A stretch of 64,000 bases of DNA from Halobacteriales archaeon QS_6_71_20 (GCA_003020945.1 PXRU01000032.1:30433-94432), one strand, 5' to 3'. Positions 26,783 through 36,807 are shown, counted from the first letter of the stretch. The notes: a model not told the origin generated them from the letters alone. Program-made: numbers and translations.

Positions 26783-27649
26783 ATGTTCACAGGATTCACC
26801 GACGAACGGGTCGACGTGGGCGACGCGGAGCTTCGCGTCCGGCGCGCCGGCGACGGGCCGCCGCTGCTGCTCGTCCACGGCTACCCGGAGACGCACGCGA
26901 TGTGGCACGAACTCGCCCCCGCGCTGGCGGAGGAGTTCGCGGTCGTCTGCCCCGACCTCCGCGGCTACGGCGACAGCCGGGGGCCGGCCGACCCGGAGAC
27001 GGCGGACTACTCGAACCGCGCGATGGCGAGCGACCTGACGGCGCTCATGACGGAGTTGGGCCACGACCGGTTCCGGCTCGTCGGCCACGACCGGGGCGCC
27101 CGCGTCGGCTACCGGCTGGCGCTCGACTCCCCGGAGCGGGTCGAGCGCCTCGCGGTCCTGGACGTGGTTCCGACGCTCGAGACGTTCGAACTGATGGACT
27201 ACGAGTACGCCGAGCGGATGTACCACTGGCTGTTCCTCGCCCAGGAGTACCCCGTCCCGGAGACGCTCATCGGCGCCGCGCCGACGTTCTACCTCGATCA
27301 CCTTCTGGAGCGTTGGAGCGTCACGACGGACGACTTCGAGGAGGCGGCGACGGCCGAGTACCGCCGCTGTTTCTCCCGTCCGTCGGTGATCCGGGCGAGC
27401 TGTGCCGACTACCGCGCCGGACTCCGGGTCGACATGGTACACGACCGGGAGTCGCGGGCGGCGGGCGACCGGATCGAGGCGCCGCTGCTCGTGCTGTGGG
27501 GGACGGGGTCGGGGACGGTGTCGTTCGACCCGGCGGAGATCTGGCGGGAGTGGGCGACCGACGTGCGCGGCCGGGGTATCGACTGCGGCCATTTCCTCCC
27601 GGAGGAGGCGCCCGCGAAGACGCTGGCGACCCTCGAACGGTTCCTCTGA
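26783..27649 (+). CDS. Alpha/beta hydrolase, haloacetate dehalogenase-like
   Basis: 288 aa from the ATG at 26783. Oxyanion motif HGYPETHAMW at 32-41, nucleophile elbow GHDRGA with Asp103 (an Asp nucleophile is typical of dehalogenases and epoxide hydrolases), and the late catalytic His in CGHFLPEE near 270. Segments DLRGYGDSRGP and LAVLDVVPTLETFE match the fluoro/haloacetate dehalogenase subgroup. Substrate is not proven; family members also hydrolyse other esters or epoxides. It stands alone, with its own promoter region. Confidence 0.82.
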   Translation: MFTGFTDERVDVGDAELRVRRAGDGPPLLLVHGYPETHAMWHELAPALAEEFAVVCPDLRGYGDSRGPADPETADYSNRAMASDLTALMTELGHDRFRLVGHDRGARVGYRLALDSPERVERLAVLDVVPTLETFELMDYEYAERMYHWLFLAQEYPVPETLIGAAPTFYLDHLLERWSVTTDDFEEAATAEYRRCFSRPSVIRASCADYRAGLRVDMVHDRESRAAGDRIEAPLLVLWGTGSGTVSFDPAEIWREWATDVRGRGIDCGHFLPEEAPAKTLATLERFL

Positions 27650-27756
27650 CCCGACCCTTGGATCGTCATGCGGTTTTGTGTGCCCGGCTCCGGTAAGGCC
27701 GCCTTTCCCCGATCTAAGTGAAGTGTTACATTGTATATATGTAGGAGGGATACGGT

Positions 27757-28578
27757 ATGACCGACGGACCCGGCCCGGTCCACGAACTCAAGCGGTGGGG
27801 AACGATCGCGAGGCGGGTGTACACGCGCCGGCTCCGGGAGCGCGTCCGGGACTGCTCGGCGTCGCCGTTCCCGTTCAGCGAGTTCCGGTCGATCCTCGAC
27901 GACTACGACGACGACGTGATCTTCGTCCACGTCGGTCTGAGCGACGTCAGCGCCGCGTTCGGCGACGACTCCTACGACCGGGTCTGCTCGGAGCTGCGGC
28001 GCCAGTTCGACAGCGTCCTCGTCCCCGGGTTCACGCCCAGCTTCAGGTCGTCGGGCGTGTACCACAAGCGGTACTCCCGGCCGCAGGTGGGCCTGTTTCC
28101 GGTCCTGTTCATGGACGACGCCGACTACCGGACCGACGACCCGCTCCACTCGATCCAGGTCGCCGGCGACTACCGGTTCGACGGCTGCGACCACCACGAC
28201 ACGTTCGGCGAGGACGGCTGTTACGCCCGGCTCGACGACGACAACGTCCTCATCGCTAACATCGGCACCGACCGGCTCGTCTCGACGCAGTTCCACTACG
28301 TCTCCGTCCGGGCGGATCCGCCGTATCAGGCGTCGAGCTCCCACGCCGGCGAGATCTACTACGACGACGAGCGACACGGCGGGGTCGAGCAGCGCAACGA
28401 CACCTTCACCTCGACGTACACCTGGAACCGCTGGAAGCTGGAACGCCGGCTCGCCGACGAGGGGGTGCTCGACCGACGGGACAGACACGGGCTGAAGCTG
28501 TCGCTGTTCAGAGCCAGGGACATGCGGACCGCGCTGGAGCCGGCGATCGAACGGGACCCCTACTACATGGTCGCGTGA
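27757..28578 (+). CDS. AAC(3)-family acetyltransferase-like protein
   Basis: 273 aa. FVHVGLSDVSAAFG near residue 52 and VPGFTPSFRSSGVYHKRYS followed by DPLHSIQVAGDYRF match the antibiotic N-acetyltransferase (AAC(3)) fold, where the HS pair contributes to acetyl-CoA-dependent transfer to amines. In archaea such proteins are often in surface-sugar loci, so an amino-sugar substrate is more likely than an antibiotic. An AT-rich TTGTATATAT (27731-27740) and an AGGAGG at 27743-27748, 8 bp before the ATG, give both promoter and ribosome-binding support. It is convergent with the TRAP operon. Confidence 0.68.
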   Translation: MTDGPGPVHELKRWGTIARRVYTRRLRERVRDCSASPFPFSEFRSILDDYDDDVIFVHVGLSDVSAAFGDDSYDRVCSELRRQFDSVLVPGFTPSFRSSGVYHKRYSRPQVGLFPVLFMDDADYRTDDPLHSIQVAGDYRFDGCDHHDTFGEDGCYARLDDDNVLIANIGTDRLVSTQFHYVSVRADPPYQASSSHAGEIYYDDERHGGVEQRNDTFTSTYTWNRWKLERRLADEGVLDRRDRHGLKLSLFRARDMRTALEPAIERDPYYMVA

Positions 28579-28636
28579 GCGCCACGGCGTCGCCGTCATC
28601 CGGCCGCGCCGGGTCGCGTGGCCCGAGCGCGACCCC

Positions 28637-31375
28637 TCACTCGGGGGAGACGTCGACGTCGCCCTCCCCCGCCCCCTCGGCCGCCGAGAACTCGCGTCTG
28701 TTCTTCGCCGCCAGGGTGACGAACAGGAGCAACCCCGCCGCCCGGAGGGTAAGGTCGAGCACCAGCGGGTCCATCGAGACCGCGATCCCGGCCAGGCCGA
28801 GGAGGTCGATCGCCGCCGTCGAGAGCAGCGCCGGCGCCATCAACAGTAGGGAGCTGAACGCGAAGCCCGCGCGCTCGCTGCGGTCGACGCCCGTGTACAG
28901 CGTGCCGATGACGGTCGCCCCGAGCGCGATCACGCCCAGGAAGACGCCGACGACGGGGACGATGACCTCCGGCACCGAGTACGAGGGCTCCGCGAGGTCC
29001 GCGAACTCGACGACGCGGTAGCGCTCCCGGACCGGCAGGTCGGCGGCGCCGGCCCGCTCCCGTAGCAGGACGATCCCCGGGGCGAGCACGAACGCGAACG
29101 GCACGATCGCCTTGTTGAGCGACAGCGAGAACGCCTTCACGCCCGTCTCGAACGGCTCCGACTTGGCGACCCCGCTGGCGGCGTAGGCCGCGACCGCCAC
29201 CGGCGGCGTGATGTCGGCGATGACGCCGAAGTAGAGGATGAACAGGTGCGCGGCCAGCAGGGGAATGCCGAACTCGACCAGCGGCGTCGCCAGCATCGAG
29301 ATGAGGATGATGTAGGTGACGGTCGTGGGCATCCCCATCCCGAGAACGATGCTCGCGACGGCCGTCACCAGCAACATCACGACGATCGAGCCGCCCGACA
29401 GCGCCAGCAGGAGGGCGGTGAGGTTCGGCCCCAGCCCGGAGACGCTGATCACGCCGGGGATGATGCCGGCGGCGGCGACCGCGACGACGACCGGTACCGC
29501 CGTCCGGGCGCCCTCCTCCATCGACGTCACCACGAACGTGCCCACCCGGAACAGCTGGTTGTCGCCGAGGTCGCGCCCGGTCCGCGACCCCGCCGACTCC
29601 GCCCTGTCCTGGACGATCGGGTTGAGGTCGAGCACGGCCGAGCGGACGTCCGTGTGGACGAGCATCGTCACCACCCCCGCGAGGATCGCGTACCACCCGA
29701 TCCGGCCGAGCAGCACCGACGCCGCACGGGTGGCTCCCATGCCCGCGCCCCCGTCGCCCGCCACCAGCGCCGTCACCGGGACGCCGGCGACGACGTGACT
29801 GGCGAACTCGGCACCCACGATCGCCGCCAGCAGACCGAACAGGGTGAGCCTGGTGTCGTCGCTGTACGCGGCGATCACCGTGATCAGCGCGACGAGCGCG
29901 ACGAGCGTGAACCACGCCGACCGCGACACCGACAGCCGCTCGACGATGAGGTAGTACAACAGCAGCAGGATCGGGACGAGATAGAACCAGCCCCGTTTCA
30001 TGTGGGCGCCCAGCGGGGCCGTCTCGACGTCGTCGAGGCCGCCGATCCCCTGCTGGACCGCCTTGAGGTGGACCATCACCCAGACGCCGAAGAAGAAGAC
30101 GATCGCCGGGATCGTCGCGAGGACGATGATCTCCGCGAACGGCGTCGCCGTGTACTGGACCATGAGAAACGCCGCCGCCCCCATCACCGGCGGGAGGATC
30201 TGCCCGCCCGACGACGCCGACGACTCGACGGCGCCCGCGAACTCCGGCGAGTAGCCCGAGCGCTTCATCAGCGGGATCGTGAACGCGCCGGTGGTCACCG
30301 TGTTCGCGATCGACGACCCCGAGATCGTCCCCATGAAGCCGCTCGCGAGGATGCTCGCCTTCGCCGGGCCGCCCTTCCGCTTGCCGGTGGCGGCGTACGC
30401 GAGGTCGATGAACCACTGGCCCGCGCCGCTCATCTCCAGGAACGAGCCGAAGAGGATGAAGATGTAGATAAAGCTCACCGAGACGGTCACCGGGATGCCG
30501 AACACGCCGTTCTCGGTGTTGTACCAGAGGTTCTGCACGATGTCCGGCCACGTCAGCTCCGGGATGGCGAGCAGCCCCAGGAGCGGCGTGTCCGTGCTGA
30601 TGAGGTACCCCCAGCGCGCGTAGACGATGAACGTGGCCACGATGACCATCAGCGGGAGGCCGAGCGTCCGCCGGGTCGCTTCGAGCACCAACAGGACGCC
30701 GGCGACGCCCAGGATCATCGCGTACGAGTAGTCGCCGACGAGCGGGACGCCCCCGAGGAGGGGGTCGAGGAACGGGTACACGCCGGTGATCGGCCGCCCC
30801 GATTCGAGGCCGAACACGCGCATATCCCGGATCTCCGAGAACTCCGTCAGGAAGTAGACGGCCGAGAGGACCGACGTGACGATACACGCCACGTCGAACG
30901 GCGTGACCCGGCTGCGGTCGGGGTCGACGAACGCCCACCGGGCGCCGCGACGCAGCCCCGCGAACGCGCGCGACGCCGGGTTGTCCGTCCCGAGACGGTC
31001 GGCGACTCCCCCCACCGCTCGACCGAGTCCGCGGGAGATGAGCCCCTCGCCCATGCTGGCGGGAAACAGCAGGAAGGTGAGCACCAGCGCGAACGCCACG
31101 TGGACCGCGTTCGCCTGGAGGAGTTGCAGCGACACCCGGACGTCGGCGGCGAACGGGACCCAGATCGTGAACGTGAAGCTCCGCGCGGCGAGGTACAGCT
31201 GAAACAGCGAGAACAGGATCCCGATCGCGGAGACGGCGAGGGCCGCGACCCCCGTCAGCGACCGCCGGCGCTCGATCTCGTCGATGAGCTCCTCGGCCTC
31301 CTCCCTGGACAGTTCCTCCGTGTTCGCTCCCGTCGGGTCGTCCGGTCCGTCGTCACTCGTGTCGGTGGAGTTCAT
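28637..31375 (-). CDS. TRAP transporter fused permease (4TM/12TM, TAXI type)
   Basis: 912 aa from the ATG at 31375 (MNSTDTSDD), whose ATGA overlaps the DUF1850 stop. After an acidic helix (SREEAEELIDEIERRR) come DctQ-like helices and then the long DctM-like part, with signature segments SGSSIANTVTTGAFTIPLM and GMGMPTTVTYIILI. The family uses a sodium gradient to import carboxylates or amino acids delivered by a TAXI binding protein. A hydrophilic insert (DRAESAGSRTGRDLG) lies mid-chain. It forms an operon with DUF1850 and the TAXI protein. Ligand unknown; glutamate or dicarboxylates are usual for the class. Confidence 0.92.
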   Translation of the reverse strand: MNSTDTSDDGPDDPTGANTEELSREEAEELIDEIERRRSLTGVAALAVSAIGILFSLFQLYLAARSFTFTIWVPFAADVRVSLQLLQANAVHVAFALVLTFLLFPASMGEGLISRGLGRAVGGVADRLGTDNPASRAFAGLRRGARWAFVDPDRSRVTPFDVACIVTSVLSAVYFLTEFSEIRDMRVFGLESGRPITGVYPFLDPLLGGVPLVGDYSYAMILGVAGVLLVLEATRRTLGLPLMVIVATFIVYARWGYLISTDTPLLGLLAIPELTWPDIVQNLWYNTENGVFGIPVTVSVSFIYIFILFGSFLEMSGAGQWFIDLAYAATGKRKGGPAKASILASGFMGTISGSSIANTVTTGAFTIPLMKRSGYSPEFAGAVESSASSGGQILPPVMGAAAFLMVQYTATPFAEIIVLATIPAIVFFFGVWVMVHLKAVQQGIGGLDDVETAPLGAHMKRGWFYLVPILLLLYYLIVERLSVSRSAWFTLVALVALITVIAAYSDDTRLTLFGLLAAIVGAEFASHVVAGVPVTALVAGDGGAGMGATRAASVLLGRIGWYAILAGVVTMLVHTDVRSAVLDLNPIVQDRAESAGSRTGRDLGDNQLFRVGTFVVTSMEEGARTAVPVVVAVAAAGIIPGVISVSGLGPNLTALLLALSGGSIVVMLLVTAVASIVLGMGMPTTVTYIILISMLATPLVEFGIPLLAAHLFILYFGVIADITPPVAVAAYAASGVAKSEPFETGVKAFSLSLNKAIVPFAFVLAPGIVLLRERAGAADLPVRERYRVVEFADLAEPSYSVPEVIVPVVGVFLGVIALGATVIGTLYTGVDRSERAGFAFSSLLLMAPALLSTAAIDLLGLAGIAVSMDPLVLDLTLRAAGLLLFVTLAAKNRREFSAAEGAGEGDVDVSPE

Positions 31376-31884
31376 GTGAACAGGTCCGTCAGGCTCCGTC
31401 GTTCGATCCGGATGCGGACGTCGGAGGCGTTCGTCGCCGCGACGAGGTCGTACCGTCGTCCGTCTATCAGCAGTGCGTGTCCCGCGATCCGTCCGGGCGA
31501 AACCAGCAGGGAGTCGAGCTCGGCGATCGGCTCCGCCGGCTCGTACACGAACGTCCCGTCGACGGTCCGCACGTCGGCCCCCGACGGGAGCCCCCACCCG
31601 TACGACTCGAACTCCATCCGCGTGTTGACGAGCGTCCGCCCGTCCACGCGATACTCGTCGTACACGCGGGACTGCTCGACGCTGTGCATGTACTCCAGCG
31701 CGACCGTGCTGCCGTCATCGACCTCCTGGGTGACGTACCGCTCGCCCGTGTCGACGTCCTCGACGACGAGGACGAGTCCCGTCGGCGCCGCGGCCGCGAC
31801 GCTCGCGAGCGCCACCGCGACCGCGACGGCCGCCGCTGCCGCCGCGATCGCGCGTCGCCGTCGGGCGGTCGTTTCTCCGATCAC
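31372..31884 (-). CDS. DUF1850 protein of the TAXI-TRAP operon
   Basis: 170 aa, GTG start at 31884. An Ala/Val-rich signal anchor (residues about 10-35) precedes an extracellular domain with the DUF1850 core YMHSVEQSRVYDEYRV and MEFESYGWGLPSG. The gene regularly sits between TAXI binding proteins and fused TRAP permeases and is thought to be an accessory transport component. It overlaps the permease by 4 bp and follows the TAXI gene by 84 bp. Confidence 0.85.
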   Translation of the reverse strand: MIGETTARRRRAIAAAAAAVAVAVALASVAAAAPTGLVLVVEDVDTGERYVTQEVDDGSTVALEYMHSVEQSRVYDEYRVDGRTLVNTRMEFESYGWGLPSGADVRTVDGTFVYEPAEPIAELDSLLVSPGRIAGHALLIDGRRYDLVAATNASDVRIRIERRSLTDLFT

Positions 31885-31968
31885 TGGATCGATACGTGTG
31901 AGGCTTCAGTCGTTACCGCGGTCGTCGGACCGGCACCGGGGGTGCTCCCCCCGGTCGCTCGGGTCGGT

Positions 31969-32994
31969 TTACTCCCCGAAGTACGCCGACGCGCCCTGGT
32001 GGAGCTCGATCGACATGCCGTCCTGTGCGCTGTCGGCGCCGATGAAGTCGGTCTTGATCGACAGCTCGTCCACGTTGTCGAAGACGGCCGCCGTGACCGT
32101 CTCGACGGTGTCCGCGGAGACGCCGGCGTGTGTGGCGACCATCGCCTGCACGGCGACCGTCTCGATGTCCTCTTCGAGGCCGCTGTACGTCCCGCCGGGA
32201 ATGGTGTCGTCCGCGAACCACGAGGCCGCGTCCTTCACCGTCTCGCGGTCGTCGCCCTCGATCGAGACTATGTGGATGTCGTTCGTGTTCGCCAGGTCCT
32301 CGATGGCGCCGACCGGCCACCCCCCGACGACGAACGCGGCGTCGATGTCGCCGTTCGCGAGCTGTTCGGACGCCTGCGAGAAGCCGGCGTTCTGTTCGTT
32401 GTAGTCGGAGACCCCGACGGCCTCGAGGATCTGGTTGGCGTTGACCTGGGTGCCCGACCCGAGGTCGCCGGTGTTGATCGTGGCGCCGCTGAGGTCCCCG
32501 AGGGTCTCGATGCCGGTGTCCTGCAGCGTGACGACCGTGATCGTCTCGGGGTACAGCGTCGCGACCCCCTGGAGGTTGTCGATCGGGTTGTCCTGGAACG
32601 TGTCGATCCCCGTCCCGTTCTTCGCGAAGTACGCGATGTCGTTCTGGATCAGCGCGAAGTCGGCCGACTCGCTCGACAGGCTCCCGACGTTCTCGACGCT
32701 CGCACCCGTCGACTGGACGTTCAGCGAGAAGTCGGTGTTCTCCTCGACGATCGTCTTGAACTCGTTCGACAGCGGGTAGTACGTCCCGCCGGTGCCGCCG
32801 GCGTGCCAGCTCAGACGGTTGCTCGATCCGTCCCCGCCGCCGTCGGCCGTGGTGTCGCCGTCGCCGCCGGACGCGGTGCCGTCGCTCTCCCCGCCGTCGC
32901 CGTTTCCGCTACAGCCGGCAAGCGCCGCGATGCCGGCGACGCCGGTGATACCGGCCGCCTCGAGGAATCGTCGTCGTGTCCGTTCGGAAGACAT
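31969..32994 (-). CDS. TAXI family TRAP transporter substrate-binding protein
   Basis: 341 aa. Tat motif RTRRRFLEAAG and lipobox ending LAGCSG (Cys about 29), then a Gly/Ser/Asp linker. The mature start WHAGGTGGTYYPLSNEFK is the TAXI signature, and ALIQNDIAYFAKNG and GDLSGATINTGDLGSGT follow in the expected order. It captures the ligand outside the membrane for the fused permease encoded downstream. An AT-rich element GGTTATATTT lies about 25-35 bp upstream of the start. Confidence 0.92.
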   Translation of the reverse strand: MSSERTRRRFLEAAGITGVAGIAALAGCSGNGDGGESDGTASGGDGDTTADGGGDGSSNRLSWHAGGTGGTYYPLSNEFKTIVEENTDFSLNVQSTGASVENVGSLSSESADFALIQNDIAYFAKNGTGIDTFQDNPIDNLQGVATLYPETITVVTLQDTGIETLGDLSGATINTGDLGSGTQVNANQILEAVGVSDYNEQNAGFSQASEQLANGDIDAAFVVGGWPVGAIEDLANTNDIHIVSIEGDDRETVKDAASWFADDTIPGGTYSGLEEDIETVAVQAMVATHAGVSADTVETVTAAVFDNVDELSIKTDFIGADSAQDGMSIELHQGASAYFGE

Positions 32995-33000
32995 ACTGGA

Positions 33001-33592
33001 TCGGTATCACACGACCTGGGGTTATATTTCTGGCCATATACTGTCCGTTTTCGATCATATCGTCGCTCGCCGTCTACGTCTGGTTACGGCTGGCTGCGTT
33101 GACCAGAAGTCGTCTCTTACCCCGTCCGACTACGAACTATTCGGTTTTCATAGGATTTCGTATATCGTCGCCGGGAAGACCCGTGGTTCACTGGGCGGGC
33201 TCCCGGTCCCCGCGGTCGAACCGGGTTCTCGTCGCCCGTGGTGAGGTCGAAGGGTCCGCTCGGTGTCACCGCGTCAGACGGGGATGTTCGTGTCGGAACT
33301 GACGGGAGGCGCGAAGCTGACGAGAGGCGCGAAGCTGATGGGAGGCGACGGGCAGGCGAGAGGCGAGTCGGTCGAGTTCGATCACGGCTCGACCGACGGT
33401 GAACCGGCGCGATCTGAGCGTCAGGTCCGGCTGCGCGCGACGTATTCCCGCCGGGGATCGCCGCATGTCGGTGGGACCGCCGGCGCCGCCGACGGTTCCA
33501 GCCGGCAGTCACTCGTGTCGGTGACGCTCCACTCCGACTTCGGCCAGCGGTCGTTCGCACCGATGACGTTCCACCCCGACTCCGGTCGGCGG
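33001..33592. other. Intergenic region with two short tandem repeats
   Basis: About 590 bp with no supported gene. Near the TAXI start there is AT-rich promoter DNA (33023-33065). At 33298-33350 an 18-bp unit (ctgacgggaggcgcgaag) is repeated nearly three times. At 33519-33612 a degenerate 42-bp unit, which begins as a copy of the last codons of the TRAM gene, is repeated about 2.3 times. Confidence 0.6.
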
Positions 33593-34132
33593 TTATTCGT
33601 ACTGGTGACGCTCCACTCTGTCGATGACGTCCGCGAACGCGACGTTCTGTTTCACGCTGGTGACGCGGATCCGGACCCGCTCTCCCTTCTCGGTGTCGGG
33701 GACGATGATGACGTAGCCGCGGTCGACGCGGGCGATCCCGTCGCCCTGGTCGCCGATCCCCTCGATGTCGACCGTGACCTCGTCGCCGCGGTCGACCGGC
33801 GGCTCCGGCTCTCCCGCCGCCGCGTCGGCGCGGTCGCCGGACGACGACCCGGTGGACCGGTCCGCACCGTCGCTCCGTCGGTGGGGTCCGCTCCCGGAGC
33901 CGTCGCTCCCGCTTGAACGGTTCCGAGCTCCCGATCCGTCGTCCGCCACGGCGCCATCGGAGGAGCGACCGTCGCCGGCGCCCACGTCCGACAGCACCGC
34001 GACACGGTACGTCGCCCCCTCCGAGAGGGTGTCGAGATCGACCTCCCGGTCGGGAACCTCGATGACGTACGAGCCGTTCCGCTCCGCGATCACCGCACTG
34101 AATACACAACGAAGATCCTCTGATATCTCCAT
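33593..34132 (-). CDS. TRAM domain protein
   Basis: 179 aa. An N-terminal module (VIEVPDREVDLDTLSEGATYRV) is joined by a Gly/Ser/Asp-rich linker of about 65 residues to a C-terminal TRAM beta-barrel (about 115-172: VTVDIEGIGDQGDGIARV, GYVIIVPDTEKGERVRIRV). TRAM domains bind RNA; stand-alone archaeal TRAM proteins are thought to act as RNA chaperones. The long flexible linker is notable. Its C-terminal codons are echoed in the downstream 42-bp repeat. It points away from the origin region. Confidence 0.85.
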   Translation of the reverse strand: MEISEDLRCVFSAVIAERNGSYVIEVPDREVDLDTLSEGATYRVAVLSDVGAGDGRSSDGAVADDGSGARNRSSGSDGSGSGPHRRSDGADRSTGSSSGDRADAAAGEPEPPVDRGDEVTVDIEGIGDQGDGIARVDRGYVIIVPDTEKGERVRIRVTSVKQNVAFADVIDRVERHQYE

Positions 34133-34145
34133 TCCTTCGTATTAC

Positions 34146-35538
34146 TTACCTCGGGGTTGTTAACACTATGTGAACTGGACATCCAGGAAACTCGGAACGT
34201 CTCCGGAGTGCCCGTCGAGCCTCGGACGTCGCTCGGTGGCGTCGTGAATTCGATGGACGTGCGCTCGGTGCGGTCGTGGATCCGACCGACAGTGGGCACG
34301 GAACGAACGAGAACAACGGACACGGTGGTGTCGGTTCCGGCCGCATCGAGCGGGTTGGCGACGGCGGAGGGCCGCCGTGCCGCCGAGCGCGATGATCCAC
34401 GAGGCGCGCACCAACCACGGTGGACCGGAGCACGGTCCGTGGTTCACTCCTGGAGTAGACCTCGTGGCCTACTACCGGAGTGGGCCACGGTTCGCCGACC
34501 CGTTCGACGGTCGCCTCGGGAACTGCGGACGTCGTGGTGTGATGTAACACGGTATGGCGAGGCCGGGGTCGTATGGGCCGCTTTACTGAGACACTGAACG
34601 GGTGAGCGGTGAATCGAGTCGCGTACACCGGTCGGGAAGATGACGCCCGAGCCTCGGTCGAACACACACCACTGTGTCCGCTGTTCCCGCCCCGTCGGGT
34701 CGGCGGCACGTCACGCCACGGACGACGGAGCGTCGAACCGGGACTCCGTCTCCGGGTCCGACCTGCCGTCGGTCGCCATGGAGCCTCGGAAGAACGGCGG
34801 ACACGGTGGTGTTCGTTCGGCGGATTCGACGGCGATCCGGGAACGATCCGGTGTCGGGATCGGAACCCCGTTCGATGAGTTCGGTCCGATGGGCCAGTCC
34901 GGCGGAGTCGAAGGGAAGTCGCTGATCGGTGTCCCGACCAAGGACCGGTGACCCGACTCGGGAGCGAAAGAGCGTCGTGGCCGGGGTCGGAGGACGGGGG
35001 ATCGAGCACCCAGTACGGTGGTGCGGCCGGGGACGTCGACGACACCCCACGATGTCCGCTGTTCTACGGCGGTCGTGTCCCGGCGGAACGGGTTTACTGC
35101 GGACATCGTGGTGTCGGTCGGAAGAGGCGACGACGGAGGATCACGGAACGTCCGTCATAGAGTCGGACGACGGGAGTCTGCCGGTCGGACAGTCGTGTCC
35201 GCGGGTCGGCTACCCTCTCCCCCCACTCTGTCCGCTGTTCCGGCGAATCGATGCCCCCGGGGGGCGGGGGAGCGCGCTGTTTTCACCTTACCTTTCCCGT
35301 GTTAAACTATATATGATCGTTCTACGGACTAGCTCTAACGTGTCGGTAATAAATCCTCCGGAGTATAGGAGAGGTCCGACCGGCAGGGGGAGGGGGCCAC
35401 CGTTTCTCCCACAACTGCGGACAAAGTGGGGTGGGTGTGTTCGCCCGACGTTTTAAGTCAAGCCGGAACGGCGGAAACGGCGGACACTCCGGACGCGGTG
35501 GTTTTATATCCCTACCGTCCGACCGTGGCCCAAGAGCA
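34146..35538. other. Predicted replication origin (intergenic, Orc1-linked)
   Basis: About 1.4 kb without a supported gene, between the TRAM gene and orc1. It holds the left repeat cluster, a GC-rich inverted-repeat zone around 34405-34450 and an AT-rich patch at 35281-35350 (gttaaactatatatgatcg, then aataaatcc) that is a candidate unwinding element. A TATA-like TTTTATATC at 35501-35509 serves orc1. Small open frames inside are Arg/Ser/Gly-rich and run through the repeats, so they are not called. Origin function is inferred. Confidence 0.65.
34317..35432. repeat. Origin-recognition-box-like repeats, left cluster (8 copies)
   Basis: Eight copies of a 15-bp core, consensus CGGACANNGTGGKGT, usually preceded by AAC-N-G/A. 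Plus-strand cores start at 34317, 34526, 34798, 35100 and 35418; minus-strand cores occupy 34666-34680, 35044-35058 and 35220-35234. A degraded ninth copy lies near 35475-35500. The copies are irregularly spaced, in both orientations, and confined to the non-coding DNA before the Orc1/Cdc6 gene, as expected for initiator-binding boxes of an archaeal origin. Confidence 0.75.
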
Positions 35539-36807
35539 ATGGGGATGTTCGAGCGCGACACCGACATCTACCGCGACCGCGACGCGCTTCGGGAGGACTA
35601 CCAGCCCGAGCAGCTCGTCGGCCGCGACGAGGAGCTCGACACCTACCGCGCCGCTCTCCAGCCCGTGATCAACGGCGAGCAGCCGAACAACGTGTTCCTC
35701 TACGGCAAAACCGGCGTCGGAAAGACCGCCGCTACGCGCTACCTGCTTCAGCATCTCCGGGAGGACGCCGCACAGTACGACGATATCGAGCTCACGGTCA
35801 CCGCGCTCAACTGCGACGGGCTCACCTCCTCCTACCAGGTCGCCACGCGACTGGTGAACGAGTTCCGGGACGACACCGAGCAGATCTCGACGACCGGCTA
35901 TCCGCGCGCGAGCGTGTACGAGATGTTGTGGAACGAGCTCGACGACTGCGCCGGCACGATCCTCATCGTCCTCGACGAAGTCGACCACGTCGAGGACGAC
36001 TCCATCCTCTACCAGCTCCCCCGTGCCCGTGCGAACGGGAACCTCTCGACCGCGAAGATCGGCATCGTCGGCATCTCGAACGACTTCTCGTTCCGGGACG
36101 ACCTCTCGCCGAAGGTCCGCTCCTCGCTGTGTGAACAGGAGATCCACTTCCCGGCCTACGACGCCACCGACCTCCAGAAGATCCTCGAACAGCGCGTCGA
36201 GGTCGCGTTCCACGGCGGCGTCCTCGACCCCGGCGTCATCCCGCTGTGTGCGGCGTACGGCGCGAAAGACGCCGGCGACGCCCGACAGTCGATCGACCTG
36301 CTGATGAAGGCCGGCGACCTCGCCCGCGACGACGACACCGAGCGCGTCACCGAGGACCACGTCGAGCGCGGCCGCCGCGCGCTGGAGCGCGGCCGAATCA
36401 AGGAGGGGATCACCGGCCTCACACAGCACGGGCACCTCGTTCTCTACGCGCTGCTCACGCTCGATCTGGAGGACGAGGCTCCCGTCCGGTCTCGCGACGT
36501 CCGTCCCCGATACACCCGCTTCGCGGAGATGGCCGACCGCGACCCGCTGGTCCCCCGCCGCATGCGCGATCACCTCTCGGAGCTGGCGATGCTCGGCATC
36601 ATCTCGGTCACCGAGCGCAACGAGGGTCGCCGCGGGGGCACCTATCGGGAGTACGCCCTCGACATGGACGTCGACCTCCTCCTCGACGCCATGGCCGACA
36701 CCGTCGAGGACGTCGGCGTCCACCGGTCCGTCCAGGACTTCCTCATCGAGGAGCCGGCCGACGACATGACGGACGCCCGCGTCACCGACTTCGCGTCCGA
36801 CGGGTGA
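35539..36807 (+). CDS. Orc1/Cdc6 family replication initiator
   Basis: 422 aa from the ATG at 35539 (MGMFERDTDI), 30 bp downstream of TTTTATATC and so probably leaderless; a second ATG two codons on is possible. AAA+ ATPase: Walker A GKTGVGKT at 56-63, Walker B LIVLDEVD at 142-149, sensor 1 GISNDFSF near 178-185 and arginine-rich lid (PKVRSSL). The C-terminal third is a winged helix (about 320-420) that binds origin boxes. Boxes on both sides carry a distinct consensus, so this initiator probably acts on its own adjacent origin. Haloarchaea carry many orc paralogues; which one this is cannot be told here. Confidence 0.93.
   Translation: MGMFERDTDIYRDRDALREDYQPEQLVGRDEELDTYRAALQPVINGEQPNNVFLYGKTGVGKTAATRYLLQHLREDAAQYDDIELTVTALNCDGLTSSYQVATRLVNEFRDDTEQISTTGYPRASVYEMLWNELDDCAGTILIVLDEVDHVEDDSILYQLPRARANGNLSTAKIGIVGISNDFSFRDDLSPKVRSSLCEQEIHFPAYDATDLQKILEQRVEVAFHGGVLDPGVIPLCAAYGAKDAGDARQSIDLLMKAGDLARDDDTERVTEDHVERGRRALERGRIKEGITGLTQHGHLVLYALLTLDLEDEAPVRSRDVRPRYTRFAEMADRDPLVPRRMRDHLSELAMLGIISVTERNEGRRGGTYREYALDMDVDLLLDAMADTVEDVGVHRSVQDFLIEEPADDMTDARVTDFASDG

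Noticed and set aside
34609..35305. Several 70-150 codon frames inside the origin region
   Set aside because: They run through the repeat boxes, overlap in several frames and lack acidic coding character.
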